The notes beneath the pieces are model-generated. The model saw nothing but the letters and a program-made list of their open reading frames with translations, was not told the origin of the DNA and did not search any database. From contig CATKHK010000132.1 of assembly GCA_949751835.1 (NCBI GenBank), forward strand, positions 19,048 to 83,047: DNA of 64,000 nucleotides, written 5' to 3'. The DNA comes from Blepharisma japonicum (lineage: Eukaryota > Ciliophora > Heterotrichea > Heterotrichida > Blepharismidae). A program made the position numbers and the translations under genes. This document shows positions 10,529-19,172 of this stretch, one piece after another (the stretch's first letter is position 1; the number at the start of each line of letters is the position of its first letter).

Positions 10529-11434
10529 TTAACAGTAATATCTCTTAAGGGTTCTGGGAGTTATGTTAATTGAGCTAGATATCGGCGTTATTACAACCCC
10601 AGTGTGCTCGTAACTAGGTGACCTAGACCTCTCACAATTAGGAGATTTTGACCTCGTTAAATTGCTTTTCGACCAATTCCATTCTAGTTTTTTTATTCTT
10701 GACGGAGAAAATCCTCTTATCCTAACAACTGAATCATTTTGATCTATAGGAGATGATCCAAGGGTGCTTGGAACCATAAGCTCGTAGTGAGAAATCCTGA
10801 ATTTCTGATCATTTGCCTCATTTTCAAACTTTTTTATTTTTGTATATACAGATCGTCTGATTATCGCTGGAGGGCTTCTTTCTTTATCATTGTCAAAATC
10901 GCAAGAATTTTCCTTGCTAGCTTCTCTTTCTGTTTTTCTTAAGCTTGCTGAGTCACATTGCACAGCACAACATGAAGAATCAATTCCTCGTAAATTGAGT
11001 CTAGAATCTGTAAGTTTTCTTCTCATACCTGGAGCACAAGATTGAGATCGCTGTGCTGGAGGCAAATTTTCTCCTGATATATAATGAGTGTGGAATTTCT
11101 GGACAGGTTTTATATTAAGAAGTTTTGGGGTAACTTTTTGGGGAGAAATCTTCGTTAGCGGAGGTATTTCTTCTTTTAAAACTAAAGGAAAGCCTAAGCC
11201 AATCGATGGAGCTTTTATAGGTGAAGTGTTTTGCAGACACTTTGTGGTTGCTAAAGAATTTTCAGTTTTTTTGAATTTTTGGTTTGAATTGCTTTTGGTA
11301 ATAACCATGCCAATTAGCTCATTCATACACTTTTCTTGGATTGCGTGCCTGCTCACAGACTGCTTTAGTTGTATAGCTTTACTTGAATTTTTTTTAAGAA
11401 AAGAAGCTTTTAGGTTAAGTTTGTGTCTTCTCAT
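10529..11434 (-). CDS. Basic Ser-rich protein, unknown
   Basis: 301 residues, ATG to TAA, no TGA needed. It is low in hydrophobic residues and strongly basic. Many Ser-Pro and Arg-Ser sites are present (SLNLRGIDSS, RSKSPNCERSRSPSYEH), so it is probably disordered and phosphorylated. No domain recognised. It could be a cytoskeletal, cell-cycle or nuclear regulatory protein; nothing discriminates. Confidence 0.65.
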   Translation of the reverse strand: MRRHKLNLKASFLKKNSSKAIQLKQSVSRHAIQEKCMNELIGMVITKSNSNQKFKKTENSLATTKCLQNTSPIKAPSIGLGFPLVLKEEIPPLTKISPQKVTPKLLNIKPVQKFHTHYISGENLPPAQRSQSCAPGMRRKLTDSRLNLRGIDSSCCAVQCDSASLRKTEREASKENSCDFDNDKERSPPAIIRRSVYTKIKKFENEANDQKFRISHYELMVPSTLGSSPIDQNDSVVRIRGFSPSRIKKLEWNWSKSNLTRSKSPNCERSRSPSYEHTGVVITPISSSINITPRTLKRYYC

Positions 11435-11446
11435 ATTAATTACTTA

Positions 11447-12871
11447 TTAAGAAACCCTTTCAGCTATTTCTTCAACTTTTGGTATCACTTGTGAAGGTGT
11501 CCCAAGCACAATTAACGTAGGCTTTGTCTTAGTAACTCTTCTGGCAGCTTCTCTAACTTGCTCACTTGTAACATTATCAATCATTTTTATCCAATCCAGC
11601 TCATCAGGTGTTTTTCCAAGCACAAGATACATTTTGGCAGTATCTTCAAGCCTTCTCCCAGTCTGTTCTTTTAAGAATAAAATCTGTGTTTTCAGTAAAT
11701 TTTTAGCCCGGGAAACTTCTTCCTCAGATATATTCGGCAAATTTTGAAATTCAGCTATGACATCATTAGACATATTAAAAGTGTGGGAGTTGACTCCAGC
11801 AAGCATAATCCCAAATATGCCTGTATCACTAAAGTTCATATTGATGGAGCGGATTCCTAATAAGTATTTGCCTTTGTCCATAAAAGAAGTATGGGAACGT
11901 GTAAGTAGTCCTTTGCCTAAGTTTAAGCCTGACTTAAAAATTCCTGCTTCTCCAATCGCTGTTTTTAGGATCTGCAAGGCGATCATATCTTTGTCAATTC
12001 AGGAGGCTCCTTGAAAGCAAACACTCATATAAGTGATTTCAGTATCACAAATTTCCCTATGCTCACCGCCTATATATGGGCTTGGAACTCTACTGTAGGT
12101 TGATGTAGATTTGAGATCTCCAAAATATTGATTTGCAAGGTCTTCAAATTCTTGATGATTTCTGACTCCTGATGCAAAAAGAACTGTTTTATCAGGGATT
12201 ACTAATTTCCTTGCAAAGCTGTTCAGCTCTTGATAAGTCAATTTGCTGCTTTTGCTCCCATGCAAAGGCATCCCGACCCCGCTGTTTCCATAAGCTATAT
12301 CTAGCGTTAGCTCTAATAGTCTATGCTCATTAGTCAATGACATCTCCCTTAGTTTCCATAGCTCTTCTAACCTGATTTTCAGTTTTTCCTCATCTTCTTG
12401 ATTTTTTTCGTCTTTTAAGCATGTTTTTATCAATTGTAAATAATCAGCTACATAATGAGACATGCAATAGCCCTGGAAAAGAGTTTGTTCTTGGTCGTAG
12501 TCCATTGCAAGCTCCCCTCCTGACATCTGTAGCATGCTAAAATTCTCGATCTCATTTGCTTTGGTAAGATAAGTATGCTTGAGGCCCATTAAAGCACCTG
12601 AATTTTCTTTGGTTTCTTCTCTAACCCCTATATCAATAATAGCTCCCAAATGAATATGAGCTGGAAAACCTGAGGACTCTGTTAAAATTTTCAGCCCATT
12701 TTTTAAGGTTGAGACATGAATTTTGGGAGTTTTTCAGTCAATTTCTATTGCCTTGTGCTCTGCCAGCGGCTGGGCTATCGCTGCGGTTTTTGCTTTTAGC
12801 TTGGGTGCTTCTTTTTCTGTTTTCCCGAAAATTTTGCCAAAAAGTCCGAAATTTCTCCTAATAAAGGCCAT
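11447..12871 (-). CDS. Mitochondrial processing peptidase alpha-subunit-like (M16)
   Basis: 474 residues with TGA read as Trp twice. It starts MAFIRRNFGLFGKIFGK, a mitochondrial targeting peptide. Around residues 80-110 the sequence SGFPAHIHLGAIIDIGVREE gives the M16 N-terminal fold, but no HxxEH zinc motif follows; the stretch GALMGLKHTYLTKA stands where a catalytic subunit would carry it. That loss is typical of the alpha (substrate-recognition) subunit and of bc1 core proteins. The C-terminal half has the second M16 domain (GLNLGKGLLTRSHTSF) and a substrate-loop equivalent with reduced glycine content. It would pair with a beta subunit to remove presequences. A complex III core protein is the alternative. 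Confidence 0.8.
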
Positions 12872-13025
12872 TTTATCAATATAATTTAACAATTTCTTAA
12901 TAAACCGCAAATGCTATAAACCCAAATGCTATTATCCGCCAAAAATTCGCGCTCTTCTTAGCTGACTAAATCTTGATTGGTCCAAACTTCTTATCTTCGC
13001 GGATTTCTTATATAATTAGCCCGAA

Positions 13026-13784
13026 ATGCTGAAAGACGAAGAAGAGCGCCTAGCCCAACCAAAAGCGGCAAAACCCATAAAACTTGAAGAAGGCGCTGAA
13101 AAACTTTCTCCAGAGCGTTTAAATTTATACTGCTTACAGTACGCCCTGCTTGCTAACCCATTTCAAGACTGCCTCTTTGCTCAAGTTTATACAGTTTCAG
13201 CCTCTCCCAGTTTGTTAACCAAGCCAAACACTCCAGAAATTCTCTCATCAAAGTCCTTATACGTCTGTGAAAAGTGCAATCGCACCTATACCAGGCCGAG
13301 TACTTTAAAAGTCCACATGCGAAAGCATACAGGCGAAAGGCCTTATGTCTGCAAAGTATGCCAGAAGGCATTCTGTGAGAGTGGAAACCTGAGGACTCAT
13401 ATGAGAACTCATACTGGAGAAAAGCCTTATGAGTGCCAAGAGTGTGGCAAGAAGTTTACGACACAGGGACACCTGACAGATCATAGTAGGCGGCATAATA
13501 ATGTAAGGCCATTTGTGTGCAAGGAATGCGGCAGCTCCTTCATGAGGAGCAGCACACTGAAGATACATATAAGGATACATACTGGGGAGAAGCCTTTTAG
13601 TTGTGAATACTGCAAAAAGTCGTTCAGCGAGAGTGGGAACTTAAAAATCCACATGAGAACACATACTGGAGAAAGGCCATTTGCGTGCCCCTTTGAAGAG
13701 TGTAAAAAAACTTTCAAAACGAGGGGACATTTGAAAGACCACTTAAAGACGAAGATTCATAAGAAAAATGAGCAGGCTAATTAA
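13026..13784 (+). CDS. C2H2 zinc-finger protein with six fingers
   Basis: 252 residues. After an ~80-residue acidic/proline head there are six consecutive fingers (about residues 80-245). The first five are classical C-x2-C-x12-H-x3-H joined by TGERP/TGEKP linkers. The last has a TFIIIA-like C-x4-C and H-x4-H spacing (FACPFEECKKTF, HLKTKIH). Fingers 2 and 5 share an ESGNL recognition helix, fingers 1 and 4 an STLK helix, and fingers 3 and 6 a GHL helix. The array therefore looks like a duplicated three-finger block, 1-2-3 and 4-5-6. It is a predicted sequence-specific DNA (or RNA) binder. It is divergent from the M16 gene, 154 bp apart. Confidence 0.93.
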   Translation: MLKDEEERLAQPKAAKPIKLEEGAEKLSPERLNLYCLQYALLANPFQDCLFAQVYTVSASPSLLTKPNTPEILSSKSLYVCEKCNRTYTRPSTLKVHMRKHTGERPYVCKVCQKAFCESGNLRTHMRTHTGEKPYECQECGKKFTTQGHLTDHSRRHNNVRPFVCKECGSSFMRSSTLKIHIRIHTGEKPFSCEYCKKSFSESGNLKIHMRTHTGERPFACPFEECKKTFKTRGHLKDHLKTKIHKKNEQAN

Positions 13785-13894
13785 TGAAAATTTAGACATA
13801 GGAAATAGCATTAATATAAGAGAGAATAAATATTTTATAGCATTTATTTTATTTCGATAGGTTTTTTACACTAAAATGAGAATTAGAAATTAAA

Positions 13895-16483
13895 ATGTTG
13901 CATTCAAGAAACTCCAGCTTACCCTTACTTATGAAATCTCCTTCCAGGCTCAAAAGAAAAGCTAAAAACCCTAAAAAGTTCTATTCACCCCAAAAAAGTC
14001 CCATTCATCCCAGCGATTCAGCTCGGAACGAGCTGAATACTGCTGCAATAACTGAGCGATTTCTTTTGAAATCGCAAAAGTCCAAAATGAGAGGAACGAT
14101 AGACAGCCTTCCAAGCGCCGTAGGCGTGGAAGCCAGACTTGATTACTTCGATTCCTTCAAAAATCTGCCAAAATTGTCTCAACGTATCAACCTTGAGCAG
14201 CTAGAAGATTCCCCAAACCTAGCCTATTTAAATCAGTTACAAGCACACCATTTAATGCCAAAGCCATTTGGGATTGTAAGAAGAGAAGGAAGCGAGACCA
14301 AACTTGACATTCATGGCTTTTCTATGGGCGACTGCTATGCTGATGCCTTTTCAGAAGGAATTAAGCGAGTTCATGGGTTAGAAAGCTTAAACTTAAAATC
14401 AAATAGACTCACTGAACGAGGAAGCTCCACTATTCTATCCAAACTTTCAAACCAAAAGATAAAAGAGCTTTCACTTGCAGAAAATAAAATTGGGATGAAA
14501 TCAGTCGATAAAATTGTGGAAATTGTTGATAAATTCAATTCGAATTTAAAACATCTGAATTTAGAAAATACTGGGATTAGCAATATAGCGGCTTCGAAAC
14601 TATGTGATGCGCTGGCTATAAATAGGCAGCTGACGAGGCTGAATTTGGCGAGGAATAATTTGGGAGAAATCGCATGCAGAGCTATAAGTAAGTTATTGAA
14701 AGTAAACGATTCTATTAAGAGGCTGGATCTCCATTGAAATTGTATGAGAGATGAAGGGGCTGTTTCTCTTTTTAATGGTCTTGCAGAAAATACAAATCTA
14801 AGAGAGCTTGATGTATCCTGAAATTCTATGGGGAACAGCCCAATCCTAAGCGTTGCAAGTGCTATAGGAGAAGCATTAAAGGCTCACTTGCACCTGATTC
14901 ACATTGATTTGTCATATAACTATTTTACAATAGAAGAATGCAAAAGAATAGGGAAAGGTATACAAAATAACCATTCTCTATTAGGGATTCATATGTCAGG
15001 AAACGATTGTATGCTGAATTCTCGAGGTTTCATCATCCCTGTAAAGAACAGTGCGAAATACAACCAAAGTCACTTCTTCCAAAGGATTATAGAGCCTAAT
15101 GTGAGAAATTTAAACACTGAAAAAAGCATGTGCTGGGTGTGTGAAAAGTGGGTAGAAATGGAATTTTCTATAAAAAATAGTGAAATATTGGAAGATCCAG
15201 TGTTTTTACATTTGGAATGTGATGAGTGAGAGCCTGATTTAATGCTTAAACAGCCAGATGGAGGATTTAAGCTAATAAGGGTAGTACCGCCAGGTGAAGT
15301 AAAATTTTTCTTTACTTACAAATGCAAGTTTACCAAATCAGCTGATTATAAATTAAATTCTTTGGATTTTCCTATTGTAAAAGAATTAGAATTTTGAATC
15401 AAGCACAAAGAAACAATAACTGTAAATTCCATTCAATCCGCACCTGCCTCTGGCAAATTATATAAACTTTATGGAAATTTAGACATAAAACCTAGAATCC
15501 CTGGCTTAACTTATAAACCTCCAGATGAAGAATATATTAAACCACCCTGAGACTTTAATACTTCTATATTCAAGGACTATATTTTTAACAGCCAAAGACT
15601 TCTAAATGACTGCTTTGAGTTTGATTGAAGACACACTAGAATCTCCAATTTCATAAAAGATAGTAACGACAGATCAAGCACCAAAGAAATATTGCGCAGC
15701 TACTACTCCTTTTTCAAAGAAACCTACAAATACCTTGCATCTTTCAGTGGCTCAGAGATATTTTCAATCGGCTCCAATATTTTTACTGATTTTTTAAACC
15801 AATGTGGAATTATTGACAGTCTTTATGAAGTAAGCGACTTAGGAGTCAACTGAAATTCTTCCAAAATTCAAAAAGAAAAAGGACAAACGTATAATCCTGG
15901 GAGTGCCCTAGTCCGTTATGAATTTATGGAAATTCTAGTAAGGATCGCCAACGATAGATACGTGAGAACTAAAATTTGTCCAACATATTCTGATGCAATT
16001 CAGAGGCTCCTTAATGACCATTTAATGCAGATTATGCCTCAGCATAATACAGAACTGTGGAGAAAAGAACGGTATATTTGTGAAGAAGTAGACGTTGTCT
16101 ATAAAGCTAAGAGAGCAAGTTTAGATTGGCTTTATAAGAAATATAGTGGCAAAAAGACACTCCCAGGACAAAAGAATTTTATGTGTCTTGAAGAGTTTAG
16201 GCAGCTTTGCAATGATGTAGGGCTTTTGAATGACAATATGGCAGCGAGGGAGATTGATTTGTGCTTTTCTCAAGCTATGATGAGCCAAGTAGATGAGATT
16301 TATAAGAAAAGGCATATAGAAATGAGCTTTATTGAATTTTTAGAAGCTTTTGGAAGGGCTTGTGATTTATCAAGTCGGTTTGAAAGTGGTGGAAACTCAC
16401 CTGGACAAACCTCCAGACTTTTAAGGGAACGGCCATTATATGAAAAAATTCATGCTGTTCTTAAGTCTATTAACAATTGTTAA
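13895..16483 (+). CDS. Leucine-rich-repeat protein with EF-hand-like tail
   Basis: 862 residues in one frame with seven TGA codons as Trp. Residues ~1-110 are basic and Ser/Pro-rich. About residues 130-370 hold ribonuclease-inhibitor-type LRRs (ESLNLKSNRLTERGSS, KELSLAENKIGMKS, TRLNLARNNLGEIACRA). The middle region is alpha/beta and Trp-rich and is not recognised. The last ~180 residues are helical, with an EEFRQLCNDVGLL and IEMSFIEFLEAFGRA pairing that looks like degenerate EF-hands. Ciliates have many such LRR proteins, often axonemal or cortical. A structural or regulatory role there is an inference. Confidence 0.8.
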
Positions 16484-16552
16484 AAATATTTTAACACTAA
16501 TTTCCATTTATTAAGTATGGCTAATAATAAATAAATAGTCAAGGCTTGACAA

Positions 16553-16755
16553 TTTTAAGAGGCAGAGTTGCAATCGAACAACACATAAAGGCGTTCATCG
16601 CTTAAGATTGTTTGGGGAAAGTCTCCGGGCCGAGGGTAGAAAGTACCACTCTTGAATGAGAACCCCTGGATTCCTAATGGAAGTGGAGTCCTGGTCTTTG
16701 CCATAGCACAGTTATGCAACTATCGAAACTCAACGGGGCTTATTGCTTTTTAAGA
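16553..16755 (+). ncRNA. RNase MRP RNA
   Basis: A GC-richer island of about 200 nt between protein genes. It contains GGGGAAAGTCTCCGGGC (16614-16630), the CR-I core of MRP/P RNAs. GGGTAGAAAGTACCAC follows at 16634-16649, matching the human MRP GGGCAGAGAGTGCCAC block next to CR-I in order and spacing, then a short hairpin. Near the 3' end are GCACAGTTATGCAACT and CGGGGCTTATT, matching CR-V and the human CGGGGCTCATT 3' block. Bases 16555-16564 can pair with 16744-16753 (10 bp including G-U), giving helix P1 and the approximate ends. RNase MRP cleaves pre-rRNA in the nucleolus. The MRP-specific downstream blocks separate it from RNase P. Confidence 0.85.
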
Positions 16756-16814
16756 TCACAAGTTTTGACTAATTAATTTATTTATGTATTGTAATCCTGC
16801 TCTTATATAATAAA

Positions 16815-17883
16815 ATGTACTTTATATTATTTTTATTCCATGTCGTATTTTCAAGAAATCCTCGTAAATTTTATATAGCTGGATGTGCCTGATCATCCCC
16901 TCCTAAAATTATATCAATAATTCCTACCCCTTCTGTAATTTCTCTGCAATGGACTTTTCCCACAAATAATGGATACACATTGACACTTTATCAAGTAGAA
17001 TATGCAACTCCAAATTGAACTAACTGAAAAACATCAACTAATATAGGAATGATTAACTGGACCTATCCAGAAACGGCTCTATCAGATATGCTTTTAGGTA
17101 CTTTTTACGTCAGATTCTATGTGAAATAGTTTTCAGCTAGGCTATCAAGGCCAATTTAGATATGCCCAAATAAGCGTTTTGTCGAGTATGGTTTATAGGA
17201 TAAGAGTAAGAGGTTTAGCTGAGAGTTGTGACTGAAGCCCTTGGAGTGATATAAATATCACTAACTCTTTGGGAGAAAAATGATCATTTTTAGAAGTCCA
17301 AGGATCAGGGTCGAACAACCAGATGCCGGCTTATGTAAAACTGGACAATTCTTACTTATTTTATTCAGAAAGCATTAGAGGACTACACCTAATGGTTTTG
17401 CATCGTCAAGACCTGTCCGTTGTGTATAACCACACTTACGATACTTTTGGAAGTGTCCTTGATTCCGCTAATTTAGCGATACAGCTATCTAGTTATAATC
17501 CAAATTACCTTATCATATTAATCAGCTGTGATGCATGAGAAAAGAATTTTATCAGATCTTTAGGCATTGCAATTCAAAACCTTGGCGGAATATTAATTAA
17601 AGAATTTGGAAATGTAAATGCTGTTTATCCTTCTTATAAAACAGTCACCTCTACTCCTTATCGCCACCCTTATGCGTTCATTGGTGTCCCAGGCCAATCC
17701 AACATAGATGGCGAAAACTTTGAAGTTCTCCGCAACAATACTGAATACTACAATTACAATGACACCAAGTATCATGCAATTCCTACAGCAAAAATCAGAG
17801 TCACCCTTCGGCTCAACAGCCTGCGGCAATTTTACTTCTTATCGAGCTCCAATACCTGGAAGATCGGAAGAGATTTTAGCTAA
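16815..17883 (+). CDS. Secreted FN3 + ILEI/FAM3-type domain protein
   Basis: 350 residues after removing a 16-nt intron (17121-17136), with TGA read as Trp throughout. A short hydrophobic signal peptide (MYFILFLFHVVFS) starts it. Residues ~30-170 look like a fibronectin type III domain (PTPSVISLQWTFP, YRIRVRGLAESC, then W-S-P-W-S). Residues ~185-320 look like an ILEI/PANDER (FAM3, also POMGNT1 and TMEM2) domain: SESIRGLHLMVLHRQDLSVV, the YDTFGS block, LIILISCDAW, then ALGI-type GIAIQNLGG and PYAFIGVPGQ. In animals this domain is a secreted cytokine-like or carbohydrate-binding module. In a ciliate a surface lectin or adhesion role is plausible but unproven. The start is about 60 bp after the MRP RNA. 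Confidence 0.75.
17121..17136 (+). other. 16-nt intron in the FN3/ILEI gene
   Basis: GTGAAATAGTTTTCAG contains an in-frame TAG and shifts the frame by one. Removal joins YVRFY to LGYQGQ and restores the frame used by the rest of the gene. Confidence 0.85.
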
Positions 17884-17908
17884 TAATTTTAGAACTAAGC
17901 TTATCCTC

Positions 17909-18208
17909 TTATTTAGGAAGTCCTTTATGATAATCGTATGGCTCTGACATTCCGTTTATGACTTTAAAAACGTGTTTTCCACAAGTTCCAAGGGCTAAGT
18001 TTTGTGAAGCACATGCGCTGAGGTTGTTTCCAGTGCTATGCATGCAGTCTTCGAAGGCTTTCAGCTCATTAGGACACTCATTGCGATAAATCATCTTCCT
18101 AGGAGACCCTTCTTCTTTCCTTTCAAAGAAGGCAGTTTCTTCATCTAGCTGGCTTGATCTTCCAACTTTGTTGGTTCGAAAGTATTTGAATCTATTTCTC
18201 TCTGCCAT
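17909..18208 (-). CDS. Twin CX9C protein
   Basis: 99 residues, ATG to TAA. Two CX9C motifs are visible, CPNELKAFEDC and CASQNLALGTC, separated by 10 residues. This is the coiled-coil-helix-coiled-coil-helix pattern of small mitochondrial intermembrane-space proteins imported and oxidised by Mia40. The ~40-residue N-terminus is basic and rich in Arg, Lys and Glu. Such proteins serve cytochrome-oxidase assembly, complex I or the mitoribosome. The particular paralogue cannot be named. The stop lies 25 bp from the stop of the convergent secreted protein. Confidence 0.8.
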   Translation of the reverse strand: MAERNRFKYFRTNKVGRSSQLDEETAFFERKEEGSPRKMIYRNECPNELKAFEDCMHSTGNNLSACASQNLALGTCGKHVFKVINGMSEPYDYHKGLPK

Positions 18209-18364
18209 TTTATTAGACCAATGATTTGCCTTTCAGGCTGAATTGAAAAATATGAGGACATTTCCTTAGAAATTTATTATGGATTTAGGAGAAAATTATA
18301 TGAAAATTTATGAGACAAAACAGAAGATATGGTATGATAAAAATAAATAAAAGAGTGTTTCCTT

Positions 18365-18527
18365 AATTTACTGGTCTCCGCTGAAGCCTAACGAAAAATC
18401 AGATGTCCCGACCTTCCGCAAGCCGTTGTGACTTAGAAGTCTAAAGTCTGCCACCCTGTGAGAAGTTTTCCATTCCTCACAAAAAATGATTTTTGAGGTA
18501 ATATATAACTCCTATAAAGTTATAAAT
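18365..18527 (+). ncRNA. Candidate structured RNA with Sm-like site, unassigned
   Basis: This 324-bp gap (18209-18532) holds a GC-richer island that no reading frame explains. Features on the plus strand: GGTC..GACC enclosing CTGA..TCAG; a 19-nt GACTT..AAGTC palindrome; a 6-bp hairpin TGTGAG..CTCACA (18457-18481); then GATTTTTGA (18489-18497), which fits the Sm-protein site RAU(4-6)GR; then a 7-bp hairpin TATAACT..AGTTATA. A hairpin, Sm site and 3' hairpin in that order resembles a snRNA 3' end. However, no U1, U2, U4 or U5 signature sequence is present. The opposite strand also ends in TTTT. The call is tentative. Confidence 0.3.
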
Positions 18528-18532
18528 TTAAT

Positions 18533-19156
18533 ATGGACGCTGAAAAGACACTTACAGACCCTATCAACCAAAGTATTTCTTTCGAAGAAGTAGACGGTAG
18601 ATTTTTCTACCTCAATACTGCTCCTTCTCTTAAAGCTTCGCTTGTTTCACAGTTCAAGACAAGCTTATTTGACAATAAAGAAGAGCAATCCCCACTCCTT
18701 TTTAGCAATAAAACATTGACGCAAGACATGGAATCAAGCTCAGTTGGAAACTCAATTGATGATGGTTCATTAATGCCTGCGTCTTCACGTCTAAGAAACG
18801 TCGGGGATTTTCATAAGAACTATCTGGATCTTGGGCAGTGGCCTGACGGTTCTAAGATTCAAAATGATTTAAAACGGAAATACCAAACTCTCAAAAAGGA
18901 GTGTGCAAAATCAGAACTCACCAGGATGCAGTTAGAAGAAGAATTAGATGCCTACCGAAAAGGTAAAATTGAGTGCAAAAACTGCGAAAAACTTAAAGAA
19001 AAAAATAAAAAAACCAAAAAAGCATTAGAAGAAGCTGTTCAGTTGAGCAGTATGCTTCTAAGTGAAGTTCATAGACTAGATAATGAGCTTAATCGTGAAG
19101 AAATATCTCAGAGATCTATGAAAAAAGTGAAGTTCAATAAAAAATATAAATTTTAA
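18533..19156 (+). CDS. Coiled-coil protein, unknown
   Basis: 207 residues, ATG to TAA. The N-terminal 110 residues are Ser-rich with no clear fold. Residues ~115-190 are strongly charged with heptad spacing (KRKYQTLKKECAKSEL, LKEKNKKTKKALEEAV, LLSEVHRLDNEL), so a coiled coil. A CxxC pair (CKNCEKL) interrupts it. No family recognised. It is 16 bp upstream of the nucleoporin gene on the same strand. Confidence 0.65.
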   Translation: MDAEKTLTDPINQSISFEEVDGRFFYLNTAPSLKASLVSQFKTSLFDNKEEQSPLLFSNKTLTQDMESSSVGNSIDDGSLMPASSRLRNVGDFHKNYLDLGQWPDGSKIQNDLKRKYQTLKKECAKSELTRMQLEEELDAYRKGKIECKNCEKLKEKNKKTKKALEEAVQLSSMLLSEVHRLDNELNREEISQRSMKKVKFNKKYKF

Positions 19157-19172
19157 TATTGCTTATAATAAA

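Noticed and set aside
18365-18430. RNase P CR-I-like GGAAGGTCGGGAC on the minus strand
   Set aside because: Only ~60 bp follow before the promoter of the twin CX9C gene and no CR-IV or CR-V partner is visible. The match is too short to call RNase P RNA.
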